This document shows positions 45,366-56,487 of a DNA stretch of 64,000 bases, in pieces. This DNA is from Isoetes taiwanensis (lineage: Eukaryota > Streptophyta > Lycopodiopsida > Isoetales > Isoetaceae). The notes under the pieces were generated by a model, which did no database searches, was not told where the DNA came from, and saw only the letters and a list, made by a program, of their open reading frames with translations. Every line of letters starts with the position of its first letter. Positions within the stretch are counted from its first letter, which is position 1. The position numbers and the translations under genes were made by a program. The stretch is from assembly GCA_021234155.1 (NCBI GenBank), contig JAJEKV010000836.1, forward strand, positions 1 to 64,000, given 5' to 3'.

Positions 45366-47015
45366 TCAACTTGAACACGCAAAGCTAGCAATCTGCTTAT
45401 CCGGCATCCTTATAAGCTTCTGCAAGAGTGAGGTCTTCCTCATCAGATTGGATATCGTGAATGGTGACTTTGAAGGAGTAGGCTCTTCATGTGTTGGGTA
45501 CATGGCGGAGAAGCGGGTGTAAGCCGGGAGAAGCATGTGTGTAACGGGGAGAAGCAAGTGGAGAACACTGGTGTAGGGGAGTTGTTGGGATCTCGCGTTG
45601 AGGACTAGTTCTGGTCTTAGGACTTGGTGACTTCGATCTTGCTTTCTTATTCTTTGCTCCTAAGAATCTTCTTCTTGCCTTTCCTCTTAGCAACAAAATC
45701 TTTGGAAATAGGTTTGTCATACTTTCGGTTACCTTGAGTTAGAATCCTCACCCATGTCTTTACCTTTTCCTTTCACCTTTGTGACCTTTGTCACCTTCAC
45801 ATCTTCATCATAAGACTCTTCATACTCCTCGGTTACTTCATCTTCATCGCTTTAAAGTAACCAAGTTCTTGCTCAAGCTTGTCGGCACTTCTACCCCCAA
45901 CACTTTGCCTTTGCACAATGCATAGTATCAAAGGCGAGAACCAAAGCGACAAACATAAAATTTATGATCACATGATAACTTGATGAAAGCATGTGGAGCT
46001 AAAACTCAAACCACAACCTTCATCTTTCCGACAAATTGATCTCAAAGCGGGATCATAAACACCCATGTGAACTTTGAGTTCCTTCTTACCTTTGGCTGAA
46101 ATCTGCATAGGGATATGTGTTTGGACTTTGCATTCAAAACTCCATCCTATGGCCATATGCTTCAATATTCACTTCCAAGGATTTGATTTCTTCCTTCAAC
46201 TTTTCTGCATCGGAAACATTAGCACTCCCAATGGTTTGAAGAAAGTAAAGCCATTAAACTTGCTTCATCTTTCTTCAAGTATGCAACCAAAGCTTGGTTG
46301 TTAGGCAAATCTGCCTTTGTAAAGTTTGATAGATTCTCTCTTTCTGAAATTTGCTTGTACAATAAAGTGCAAGTAACTTGACACTTTGCCTTCAACACCT
46401 ACCTTCTTTTTTTTTTTTTGCCTTTTTTCCTTTAATTTCTTCTTGACTTTCTTTTGCATTTACGACAAGCTTCTAATGTGATTGATAATCACATTGAGGT
46501 TAACTTCAAAACAATTTACTTCATGATCTTTACTCTTATGAACTCTGGAAAATGTGGGTCTGTCTGCTAAAGATGCCCAATTTACCTTGTAATTTTCGAG
46601 TCGACCAAAGCCTTGGGGTGTTACGCCATACAAATGCTCTTGCAAAAGCGAGTCCTCACTTCATTGTTGGTAGGGCCATTACGGTATACTTTTGAAGGAG
46701 TTCATTGAACTTACGCTTTCGAATCAGGGGCTTGATTTCCTTGATGTTGATCTTCGGGACCTCAAAGGAACTTCAAAGCTGATAAAATTCAGCATTTGAT
46801 ACTTCTTTTGCCTTGATTTGGCTTGGCTTTCTTCAGGCGACTCCACTTTCGAAACTTCGGCAAATTCATCTTGTGTTCTTCGGCTTCAGTGAAATATAAT
46901 AAAGCAGTAAAACCACTTACATTTGAGTACTTTGCGTTATAAATTTCTTTGAAGCACAAACATTTTCTAAAAAGATAGCCAAAATCACGATACCTCAAAG
47001 CGCTGGGGTGAACTC
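45366..47015 (-). pseudogene. Broken minus-strand gene with acidic and lysine-rich regions
   Basis: A possible start MSSPQRFE lies at about 47012 next to a GAG/GTATCG donor-like word. Later fragments read EFAEVSKVESPEESQAKSRQ (about 46800-46860), IKEIKPLIRKRKFNELLQKY (46680-46745), GFGRLENYKVNWASLADRPT (near 46580), a K-rich run, and the acidic VTEEYEESYDEDVKVTKVTK near 45800. A proline/serine-rich end (SKSPSPKTRTSPQREIPTTP, 45.6 kb) follows. Frames change often. The family is not recognised. Confidence 0.35.
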
Positions 47016-47169
47016 ATGGTATAGTTGCAAAAAATTTGCGAATTGCAAAGGAAGAAAAAGCAGTACAAATACAAAAGCTTGGGAGATAAGTTTGTTCAAA
47101 AGCTCGAATGATGATGGCCAGGTGAATTCTATGATGCTTGTAGCGAAAATTCTATGATGATGACCGTGA

Positions 47170-47275
47170 ATTGAAGCCGTCGGAACCCATCATGAGCCGT
47201 CCAGAGCCGTCGAGCCCATCATGAGCCGATCCGCGAGCCCTTCATGAGCCCGTCCCGGCCCGTCGGGTGCTCGTT
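47170..47275. repeat. GAGCCCGTC/ATCATGAGCC short repeats
   Basis: The words ATCATGAGCC and GAGCCGTC recur about seven times just before the dicupin array begins. Confidence 0.55.
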
Positions 47276-47329
47276 AATTTAGGTCTTTGGTAAAAGGTGC
47301 TATAACTTCAAAAGTTGGGTAGGTTAAGC

Positions 47330-47668
47330 AAAAAGCACGGGTATGACCACCACATCGCCTTCCCTCACCGCGGAATTGGCTTCTGCGGCTAGCGATCTGC
47401 GGTGGTAATGATGCCTATGATTCGGAGAACCTCTCACGCCGGTCCTCAATGAACCAACATTGTGAAACATGGGGGAGACCAATCCATTTGGCTCAATGAC
47501 AATTCGATCTGCATTGAATCGGGTTTTTCTAGTCGCGGGGAACTCTTCCTGTCCCATCTCTCTAGCCTACCTCCCTCGCCCTCTATCTCAGTCCTTGGCT
47601 GTCGAGCTTGAATTGTGCCACCGAAGCGGGGCGAACCACGGCAATCATGAAGCCCGATGCATGGCCAT
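47330..47668 (-). pseudogene. Legumin-like dicupin copy 1, 5' fragment only
   Basis: The copy starts at ATG 47668 and contains the N-terminal EIEGEGGRLERWDR, then FNADRIVIEPNGLVSPMFHN and VREGDVVVIP. It breaks off at about 47330, where unrelated sequence begins, so most of the first cupin and all of the second are missing. Its TATA box is altered (CTACAAATAC). Confidence 0.7.
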
Positions 47669-47727
47669 TTCACAGGGCGGCCCGTATTGCCTTTGGCGGA
47701 GGCCGCGAGTCTTATTTGCGAGGGGCC

Positions 47728-47792
47728 GTATTTGTAGGCAGGCGTCAATTGGGGGCCGCATGCACATTAGTGGATGCATGCAAGTGCATGCA
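47728..47792 (-). promoter_or_regulatory. Promoter of copy 1: altered TATA, three RY boxes
   Basis: CTACAAATAC replaces the CTATAAATAC seen in other units. CATGCA boxes lie at 47759-47764, 47777-47782 and 47787-47792. Confidence 0.6.
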
Positions 47793-47865
47793 ACAAGCCA
47801 ATCGATTGGGTGCTTGCATGGCATGGTAGTCCCCCGGAACACCTCAACATAAGATATGGTGGAGC

Positions 47866-48043
47866 CGCGTGCATACATCATGCTTGCGATTGGGGAGGTG
47901 GGATGGCCCGAATCGATGGCTCGACACCTCACGGGTTCGAGGTTCGAACCTTACAATGGGTTGGGGGATGGCTCCAAATCGTGAGCATGTCCCCTTTAGG
48001 CACCACCTCTCCCCAACCCCTCAAAAAAAAAAAAAAAAAAAAA
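47866..48043 (+). mobile_element. SINE-like insertion, unit 1
   Basis: A tRNA B-box-like GGGTTCGAGGTTCGAACC lies near 47933, followed by a short body and a 21-bp poly(A) at 48023-48043. It sits upstream of the gene's promoter on the opposite strand. Confidence 0.5.
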
Positions 48044-48521
48044 TCCCCATTTGCAAAACATTGGGCCGAGAGGCACCTAGTGGATGCCCTTTGCTTGCCT
48101 CTTGCCATGTAAACCTCAAACATTCGATAGCCCATTAGGCATGCACCGACACAAGCCTCATTTGGCGAGATGCGACAAAGCGACTTGACCCCCCAGCGGG
48201 GACTTTTCGTTGCAATGTTACGTGCCTATATTTTATCTGGTCTCCATTGATCCGATTGAGGCTTTTCCGCCCTTGGTTTGACAAGCATCTTTTGGTCATT
48301 GCCTTTACATGTTATCGCCAAATCATGATGCAAAAACAAAGGCACAACAAATGCAAGACAAAAGCTACAAGAGCGCAAGGGCGTGGTTTCAAATAACTTT
48401 TTCATTGAATGTCATCATTGCATATCTCATAAATTTTACATCTTCCTCAACATGTTGTCTTACGGTTCCATCACCACATAGGCGGTGACAAAAGAAAGGA
48501 TATGAGTGGCAAATAAGCGAA

Positions 48522-49919
48522 TTATGTAGAGCTCCTCCTCTCCGTCTTTGGAAAAATAATTGATTAAGCAGACGGCGAGATGCTAGCTCCTCGCCTCATC
48601 CTTGCTCACCCGGAGTGCTTTGGACAAGACACCTCTGGGCATGCGTGTATGCGGAGTTACCCCTCGGCGAAACGGCGTCTCCGGGGCTGCGGGCTCAATA
48701 ACATGAGAGAGAAGGAAGGCATGAATGAATAAGAAAGAAGAATCGGCAAAAGTCGCGGGGCATGGTTTTACGGTCGTTGTTGATCGCTTGAATGATTGAA
48801 CCCGCCGTCCCAGTGAGCAATGCATGAGGATGGGAGTTGGGAATCAAAGCAAGGTCTCCTGCCTCAACTCTCCTCGGTGGCCCTCTCCCGGTGCTTTCGA
48901 GATGGCCTCCAACCTCGCGGATCCTCGGATGGCGTACACAAGTTTGTCACCGTTATGGGCGTAGTTTGGTGCAAACAAGGCTCCACGATGGCTTCTTGAG
49001 TAAAAACGCGATTAAAACAAACCAAGCAAGTTTGTAGAACATAGTCCTTGCACCCCCTCCCGGGGTGATATACTCACCCCTTGCAAGCTTAGATGGCGTG
49101 CTGCCATTCCCCTGCACGTGACAAGAAGGGCATCCTCTGCTTTGTTGACCTCGTGAAATCCCCCCCGTTTTGCACTCTTACCTGCGGGAAACCTCTCCCA
49201 AGCTGGTGGACAAGGTGGGTGGCACCTCGTTGGTGGACCTCAGGTGGTTTGCATCTCTTCCACGGAGACCACGATAATACCACTCTGGTTTCTTTGCCTC
49301 TCCACCAATTCCCGCACCTTTTGCTCGGACATTTCCCATGCTTGAGAGAGAACACTTTCGGACTAAATGCGATGGCGACATTGAAAAGGTCAAAATCCTG
49401 CGCATCAAAAACATCATGCCGTAATTTAGTGTTGTGATCTTGGCTAGAAAACAAATGTGAGGAAAAAGCATTCAATAACAAAAACCAAAGTGTAATGTGG
49501 AACCTTAGGATGCACGCCAATGTGGGAGAAGCCAGCGCCAACTATTTCTGCCAGCTCTTCTTGGTTGTTGTAAAACCAAAATGCATGCCCCGGGGTATGA
49601 CCACCACATCGCCTTCCCTCACACGGAATTGGCTTCTGCGGCTAGCGATCTGCGGTGGTAATGATGCCTATGATTCGAGAACCTCTCACGGCGGTCCTCA
49701 ATGAACCAACATTGTGAAACATGGGGAGACCAATCCATTTGGCTCAATGACAATTCGATCGCATTGAATGGGATTTTTTCTAGTCTGCGGGGAACTCTTC
49801 CCTGTCCCATCTCTCTAGCCTACCTCCCTCGCCCTCTATCTGGGTCCTTGGCTGTCGAGCTTGATTATTGCCACCACGAAGCGGGGCGAACACGGCAATC
49901 ATGAGCGATGCATGGCCAT
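48522..49919 (-). CDS. Legumin-like dicupin copy 2 (11S globulin family)
   Basis: Read across frames, the product starts MAMHR and has GGRLERWD, RIVIEPNGLVSPMFHN and EGDVVVIPxGMHFGFYNNQEE (first cupin). Then come FNVAIAFSPKVFSLKHG and SGIIVVSVEEMxPP, the end of the first half in 11S proteins. The second cupin has LVAPNYAHN, VYAIRGSARLE and EAGDLALIPNSHPHALL; the C-terminus has MPxxVLSKALRVSKDEA and LNQLFF. No signal peptide is visible, as in cytosolic legumin-like dicupins of the glutelin type-D class rather than vacuolar storage legumins. Two introns fit: acceptor TTTGTTTTCTAG near 49440 and donor GGTGAGTATATC near 49070. Several frameshifts break the frame in this sequence. Confidence 0.65.
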
Positions 49920-49981
49920 TTCACACAGGCGGCCCGTGTGCCTTTGGCGAGACACGCAGTCTTATTGCCCGAGGGGCTCAT

Positions 49982-50042
49982 TATTTATAGGCGTCAATTG
50001 GCGGGCGCATGCACATTAGTGGATGCATGCAAGTGCATGCAA
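49982..50042 (-). promoter_or_regulatory. Promoter of copy 2: TATA box and three RY boxes
   Basis: CTATAAATAA lies 60-70 bp upstream of the ATG. CATGCA boxes follow at 50008-50013, 50026-50031 and 50036-50041. RY boxes bind B3 factors (ABI3/FUS3/LEC2 class) in seed-protein promoters. Confidence 0.7.
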
Positions 50043-50134
50043 CAAGCCAATCGATTCCGTGCTTGCATGGCATGGTAGTCCCGCGGAACACCTCAACATA
50101 AGATATGGTGGAACGCGTGCATACATCATGCTTG

Positions 50135-50267
50135 CTGCGGTGGGGAGGTGGGATGGCGAATCGGTGGCTTCGACACCTCACGGGTTCGAGTTGAGCCTTG
50201 CAATGGGTTGGGGATGGCTCCAAATGCATTGAGCATGTCCCCTTTGGGCACCCTCCCCCCCTCCAAC

Positions 50268-50303
<36 letters not shown>
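50135..50303 (+). mobile_element. SINE-like insertion, unit 2
   Basis: An A-box-like TGGCGAATCGGTGGC and B-box-like CGGGTTCGAG are followed by a body and a 31-bp poly(A) at 50273-50303, the longest of the array. Confidence 0.5.
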
Positions 50304-50307
<4 letters not shown>

Positions 50308-50766
50308 CATTTGCAAAAACATTGGATGAGAGGCACCTAGTGGATGCCCTTTGCTTGCCTCTTGCCATGTAAACCTCAAACATTCGATAGCCCATTAGGC
50401 ATGCCGACACAAGCCATTTGGTGCTGCGGCAAAAGCGTAGCGGGGACTTTACGTTGCAATGTTACGTGCCTATATTTTATCTAGGTCTCCGCGTGATCCG
50501 ATTGAGGCTTTTCAGCCCTTGGTTTGACAAGCATCTTTTGGTCATTGCCTTTACATGTTATCGCCAAATCATGATGCAAAAACACAAGGCACAACAAATG
50601 CAAGACAAAAGCTACAAAGCGCCAGGGCGTGGTTTCAAATAACTTTTCATTGAATGTCATCATTACATATCTCATAAATTTTACATCTTCCTCAACATGT
50701 TGTCTTACGGTTCCATCACCACATAGGCGGTGACAAAAGAAAGGATATGAGTGGCAAATAAGCGAA

Positions 50767-52170
50767 TTATCGCGAGCTCCTCCTCTCCCGTCTTTGGAAA
50801 AATAATTGATTAAGCTTGGGCGGACGAGATGCTAGCTCCTCTGCCTCATCCTTGCTCACCAGGTGCCTTTGGACAAGACACCTCGGGCATGCGTGTATGC
50901 GGAGTTGCCTCAGCAACGGCGTCACCGGGGACTGCGGGCTCAATAACATGAGAGAGAAGGAAGGCATGAATGAACAAGAAGAAGAATCGGCAAAAGTCTG
51001 CGGGGCATGGTTTTACGGTCGTTGTTGATCACTTGAGCGATTGAACCCGCCGTCCCCAGTGAGCAATGCATGAGGATGGGAGTTGGGAATCAAAGCAAGG
51101 TCTCCCTGCCTCAACTCTCCTCCGGTGGCCCTCTCCCGGTGCTTTCGAGATGGCCTCCAACCTCATGGATCCTCGGATGGCGTACACAAGTTTGTCACCG
51201 ATTATGGGCGTAGTTTGGTGCAAGCAAGGCTCACGATGGCACAGCTTGATAAAAGCCGCGATTAAAACAAACCAAGCAAGTTTGTAGAACATAGTCCTTG
51301 CACCCCCTCCCGGGGTGATATACTCACCCTTGCAAGCTTAGATAGCGTCGCGCCATTCCCCTGCGTGACAAGAAGGGCATCCTCCTGCTTTGTTGACCTC
51401 GTAGAAATCCCCCCGTTTTGCACTCTTACCTGCGGGGAAACCTCTCCCAAGCTGGTGGACAAGGTGGGTGGCACCTCGTTCGGGGGTGGACCTCGGTGGC
51501 TGCATCTCTTCCACGGAGACCACGATAATACCACTCACGGTTTCTTTGCCTCTCCACCAATTCCGCACCCTTTGCTCGGACATTTCCCATGCGAGAGAGA
51601 ACACTTTCGGACTAAATGCGATGGCGACATTGAAAAGGTCAAAATCTGCGCATCAAAACATCATGCCGGCGTAATTTAGTGTTGTGATGCGGCTAGAAAA
51701 CAAATGTGAGGAAAAGAAGCATTCAATAACAAAAACCAAAGTGTAATGTGGAACCTTAGGATGCGCCAATGTGGGAGAATAGCGCCAACTATTTCTGCCG
51801 CTCTTCTTGGTGGTTGTAAAACCAAAATGCATGCCCAGGGGGTATGACCACCACATCGCCTTCCCTCACATGGAATTGGCTTCTGCGGCTACTTAGCGAT
51901 CTGCGGTGGTAATGATGCCTATGATTCGGAACCTCACGGCGGTCCTCAATGAACCAACATTGTGAAACATGGGGAGACCAATCCATTTGGCTCAATGACA
52001 ATTGATGCATTGAATGGGGATTTTTTCTAGTGCGGGGAACTCTTCCTGTCCCATCTCTCTAGCCTACCTCCCTAACGCCCTCTATCTCGGTCCTTGGGCG
52101 TCGAGGCTTGAATTGTGCCACCGCGAAGCGGGGCGAGCCTTACGGCAATCATGAATTGATGCATGGCCAT
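50767..52170 (-). CDS. Legumin-like dicupin copy 3
   Basis: This copy has the same architecture as copy 2. It gives some of the clearest blocks: MFSLAWEMSEQRVRNWW and VSGIIVVSVEEMQPPRSTPE at the end of the first cupin, and VSKDEAEELASRPPKLNQLF at the C-terminus, with the stop at 50767-50769. The N-terminus reads MAMHQFMIAVRLAPLRGGTI. Frameshifts lie near 52030-52090, near 51890 and in the C-terminal half. Confidence 0.65.
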
Positions 52171-52230
52171 TTCACTGGAGCAGCGGTATTGCCTTTGGCG
52201 AGAGGGGCGAGTCTTGGCTGCGAGGGGCTC

Positions 52231-52288
52231 GTATTTATAGGCGTCAATTGGCGCATGCACATTAGTGGATGCATGCAAGTGCATGCAA
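52231..52288 (-). promoter_or_regulatory. Promoter of copy 3: TATA box and three RY boxes
   Basis: CTATAAATAC at 52231-52240 and CATGCA boxes between 52253 and 52288, in the same spacing as the other units. Confidence 0.7.
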
Positions 52289-52359
52289 CAAGCCAATCGA
52301 TTCGGTGCTTGCATGGCATGGTAGTCCACGGAACACCTCAACATAAGATATGGTGGTAA

Positions 52360-52560
52360 TGCGTGCATACATTTATCTTTAATTTCTTGCGGTGGGAGGT
52401 GGATGGCCTTTGAATTTCTTTTCGACACCTCCAGTTTTTTTGAGGTTGAGGTTCTCCCTCCCAATGGGTTGGGGATGGCTCTTTTTCTTGCAATTTTTGA
52501 GCATGTCCCCTTTTTTTTCCCCTCCCCTTTCCCTTCCTCAAAAAAAATTTAAAAAAAAAA
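52360..52560 (+). mobile_element. SINE-like insertion, unit 3, degraded
   Basis: The segment aligns with other units (CGACACCTCC, CAATGGGTTGGGGATGGCTC, GAGCATGTCCCC, poly(A) interrupted by TTT), but at variable positions it is filled with T- and C-rich runs. It marks the start of the low-quality or decayed zone. Confidence 0.4.
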
Positions 52561-52974
52561 TCCCCATTTGCAAAAGACATTGGCGGGGACCTCCGGCACC
52601 TGGTGGATGCCAGGACAACCGCCTCTTGCCGTTTTGCTTTTAAACCTCAAAACAAGATAGCCCTTTAGGCATGTTCCGGACATGTTTAAAGGAAGAAAAC
52701 CTTTTGCCTTCAATGGAGCAAAATCCTTAGATAGCGGGGACTAGCTTTTTAGGATTTCGTTGCAATATTCATTGCCTATATTTTATCTAGGTCTCATTTG
52801 ATCAGATTGAGGCTTTTCAATAAATTCTTCTAGGTTTGACAAGCATCTTTTGGTCATTTTCCATTTATGTTATCAAATCATGATGCAAAATTTTACAAGG
52901 CACAACAAATGCAAGACAAAGCTACAAGACTAACAAGGGCGTTTTTTCAAATAACCTTTTCATTGAATGTTTTT

Positions 52975-53515
52975 TTACTTATCTCATAAATTCCAAACAT
53001 CTTCCTCACCCATGTTGTCTTATGGGGCCCCATCTCCACCTGCGGTGAAAAAAAAAAAATTCCATCCTTGGCAAATGCCTAAAATTATCCGACTCACCTC
53101 CTGGATGCCTCTCCGTTTTTGGAAAAATTTTTCCCTTTCTTTTTTCCCGGCCAATGTTTCTCTCAAATCTCCCCTTTTCCCCCTTTTCACATCAGGTTTT
53201 CTTTTTGGACAAGACACCTCCTTTTTTTCTATTCAAGAGGTTTTTTTCCTTTTTTCCTCGGGACCTTTTCTTTTCCTTTTCCTTTAACATGAATAGAAAG
53301 GTGGCCTTTTCCCTTTGAATGAACAAGATCGTTGCCTTTTGGCCAAAAAGAAAAAAGCCCATTTTTTTTTCCCTTTTCCCTTTTGATTTTTCCTTTTTCC
53401 TTTTCCTTCATTTCCTTTTTCCCCAATTCATGGATGGAAGTTGGGAAGATCAAAGTTTTAGTCTGAACAGGCCTCACATCCTCTCCCTTTTTGGTTTTGA
53501 GATGGCCTCGACCGT
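52975..53515 (-). pseudogene. Dicupin copy 4, degraded 3' fragment
   Basis: Only landmarks of the gene's 3' part survive: the 3' flank CATTGAATG, then GGACAAGACACCTC, ATGAACAAGA, ATGGATGGAAGTTGGGAA and GAGATGGCCTC. After this the sequence jumps to the promoter-side spacer of the next unit (about 53530). The rest is replaced by runs of T and C. It has no first cupin or promoter. Confidence 0.6.
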
Positions 53516-53569
53516 CAATTTAGGGTTTATGGTCCGACACCTAACATCATAATATAAGATGGTTTGGTG

Positions 53570-53750
53570 CGTGCATACATCATTTGCCACCTTTTGGGGA
53601 TTTCTTTTCGGATGGCGAGATCTTTGGCTCGACACCTTTCTGGTTCGAGGTTCGAGCCTTGCAATGGGTTGGGGATGGCTCCAAATACGTGAAAGCATGT
53701 CCCCTTTGGCACAGCCCTCCCCTCCTCCAAAAAAAAAAAAAAAAAAAAAA
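53570..53750 (+). mobile_element. SINE-like insertion, unit 4
   Basis: GATGGCGAGATCTTTGGCTC (A-box side), GGTTCGAGGTTCGAGCC (B-box side) and a 22-bp poly(A) at 53729-53750. Confidence 0.5.
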
Positions 53751-54235
53751 TCCCCATTTGCAAAAACATTGGATGAGAGAGGCACCTAGTGGATGCCCTT
53801 TGCTTGCCTCTTGCCATGTAAACCTCAAACATTCGATAGCCCATTAGGCGTGCAGCAGCCACAAGCCTGTTCCCGGTCGCGGCAAGCGCCAACCGTGGCG
53901 GGGACTTTTTCGTTGCAATGTTACGTGCCTATATTTTATCTGGGTCTGCGTGATCGATTGAGGCTTTTCCATGCCCTTGGTTTGACAAGCATCTTTTGGT
54001 CATTGCCTTTACATGTTATCATAAATCATGATGCAAAAACAAAGGCACAACAAATGCAAGACAAAAAGCTACAAACGCAAAGGGGCGTGGTTTCAAATAA
54101 CTTTTTTTTTTTTTTTCATTGAATGTCATCATTACATATCTCATAAATTTTACATCTTCCTCAACATGTTGTCTTACAGTTCCATCACCACATAAAAACA
54201 TTGACAAAGAAAGGATATAGTGGCAAATAAGCGAA

Positions 54236-55639
54236 TTATCGCGAGCTCCTCCTCTCCGTCTTTGGAAAAATAATTGATTAAGCTTGGACTGACGAGATGC
54301 TAGCTCCACGCCTCATCCTTGCTCACCGAGTGCCTTGGACAAGACACCTCGGGCATGCGTGTGCCGCGGAGTTGCCTCGGCGAAAGCGGCGTTGGGGACT
54401 GCGGGCTCAATAACATGAAGGAAGGCATGAATGAACAAAAAAGAAGAATCAGCAAAGTGTCGGGGCATGGTTTTACCGGTCGTTGTTGATCACTTGAGCG
54501 ATTCGAACCCCGTCCCCGGCCCGAGCAATGCATGAGGATGGGAGTTGGGAATCAAAGCAAGGTCTCCCTGCCTCAACTCTCCTCGGTGGCCCTCTCCCGG
54601 TGCTCGAGATGGCCTCCAACCCTCAGCGGATCCTCGGATGGCGTACCACAAGTTTGTCAGATTATGGGCGTAGTTTGGTGCAAGCAAGGCTCCACGATGG
54701 CACAACGGTAAAAACGATTAAAACAAACAAAAGCAAGTTTGTAGAACATAGTCCTTGCACCCCCTCCCGGGGTGATATACTCACCCCTTGCAAGCTTAGA
54801 TAGCGTCTTTGCCATTCCCTGCGTGACAAGAAGGGCATCCTCTGTTGTTGACCCTTAGAGAAATCCCCACCGTTTTGCACTCTTACCTCACGGGAAACCT
54901 CTCCCAAGCTGGTGGACAAGGTGGGTGGCACCTCGTTGGGGGGTGGACCTCAGGTGGTTTGCATCTCTTCCACGGAGACCACGATAATACCACTTTCTGG
55001 TTTTTTGCCTCTCCACCAATTCCGCACCCTTTGCTCGGACATTTCCCATGCTTGAGAGAACACTTTCCGGACTAAATGCGATTGGCGACATTGAAAAGGT
55101 CAAAATCTGCGCATCCAAAAACATCATGCGGCGTAATTTAGTGTTGTGATGCGGCGCTAGAAAACAAATGTGAGGAAAGAAGCATTCAATAACAAAAACC
55201 AAAGTGTAATGTGGAACCTTAGGATGCTGCCAATGTGGGAGAAGCCAGCGCCAACTATTTCTGCCCGCTCTTCTTGGTGGATTTGTAAAACCAAAATGCA
55301 TGCCCAGGGGTATGACCACCACATCGCCTTCCCTCACATGCGAATTGGCTTCTCGGCTACTTAGCGATCTGCGGTGGTAATGATGCCTATGATTCGGAAC
55401 CTCTCACGGCGGTCCTCAATGAACCAACATTGTGAAACATGGGGAGACCAATCCATTTGGCTCAATGACAATTCGATCTGCATTGAATGGGATTTTTTCT
55501 AGTCGCGGGGAACTCTTCCGCATCCCATCTCTCTAGCCTACCTCCCTCGCCCTCTATCTCGGTCCTTGGGCTGTCGAGCTTGAATTGTGCCACCACGAAG
55601 CGGGGCGACCGCGGCAATCATGAGGCGATGCATGGCCAT
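54236..55639 (-). CDS. Legumin-like dicupin copy 5
   Basis: Start at ATG 55639 (MAMHRLMIAAVAPLRGG when read on). One frame keeps MREGDVVVIPLGMHFGF and VGNSWRW-type variants; others keep SPESVLSSMGNVRAKGAELV and KWYYRGLRGRDANHLRS. The second cupin has LVYAIRGS (frame at 54490-54705) and the C-terminus ELASRQSKLNQLFFQRR. Stop at 54236-54238. Frameshifts are frequent. Confidence 0.6.
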
Positions 55640-55701
55640 TTCACGGAGCAGCCATTATTGCCTTTGGCGGAGAGACGCGAGTCTTATTTGCGAGGGGCAC
55701 C

Positions 55702-55763
55702 GTATTTATAGGCGTCAATTGGCCGGACGCATGCACATTAGTGGATGCATGCAAGTGCATGCA
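55702..55763 (-). promoter_or_regulatory. Promoter of copy 5: TATA box and three RY boxes
   Basis: The CTATAAATAC box lies at 55702-55711 and the three CATGCA boxes at about 55730-55763. Confidence 0.7.
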
Positions 55764-55842
55764 ACAAGCCAATCCGATTCGTGCTTGCATGGCATGGTAG
55801 TCCCACGGAACACCTCAACATAAGATATGGTGGAGCGCGTGC

Positions 55843-56014
55843 ATACATCATGCTTGCGATGGGGGAGGTCGGATGGCGAGATCGGTGGCTCGACACCTCA
55901 CGGGTTCGAGGTTCGAGCCTTGCAATGGGTTGGGGGATGGCTCCAAATACGTGAGCATGTCCCCTTTGAAGCACCCCTCCCCCCTCCCCCAAAAAAAAAA
56001 AAAAAAAAAAAAAA
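55843..56014 (+). mobile_element. SINE-like insertion, unit 5
   Basis: GGGTTCGAGGTTCGAGCC lies near 55902 and the 24-bp poly(A) at 55991-56014. Confidence 0.5.
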
Positions 56015-56487
56015 TCCCCATTTGCAAAAACATTGGACGAGAGGCACCTAGTGGATGCCCTTTGCTTGCCTCTTGCCATGTAAACCTCAAACATTCGATA
56101 GCCCATTAGGCATGCAGGCACAAGCCCATTTGGTGCGGCAAAGCGACTTTTGGCCGTAGCGGGGACTTTTACGTTGCAATGTTACGTGCCTATATTTTAT
56201 CTAGGTCTCCATTGATCCAGATTGAGGCTTTTCAGCCCTTGGTTTTGACAAGCATCTTTTGGTCATTGCCTTTACATGTTATCATAAATCATGATGCAAA
56301 AAACAAAGGCACAACAAATGCAAGACAAAAGCTACAAAGCGCCAGGGCGTGGTTTCAAATAACTTTTTCATTGAATGTCATCATTACATATCTCATAAAT
56401 TTTACATCTTCCTCAACATGTTGTCTTACGGTTCCATCACCACATAGGCGGTGACAAAAGAAAGGATATGAGTGGCAAATAAGCGAA

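Noticed and set aside
50418-50642. Plus-strand frames recurring in each array unit (for example with KHLLVIAFTCYRQIMMQ)
   Set aside because: They lie in the spacer and 3' flank of the dicupin genes and are not under coding constraint; they recur only because the unit is repeated.
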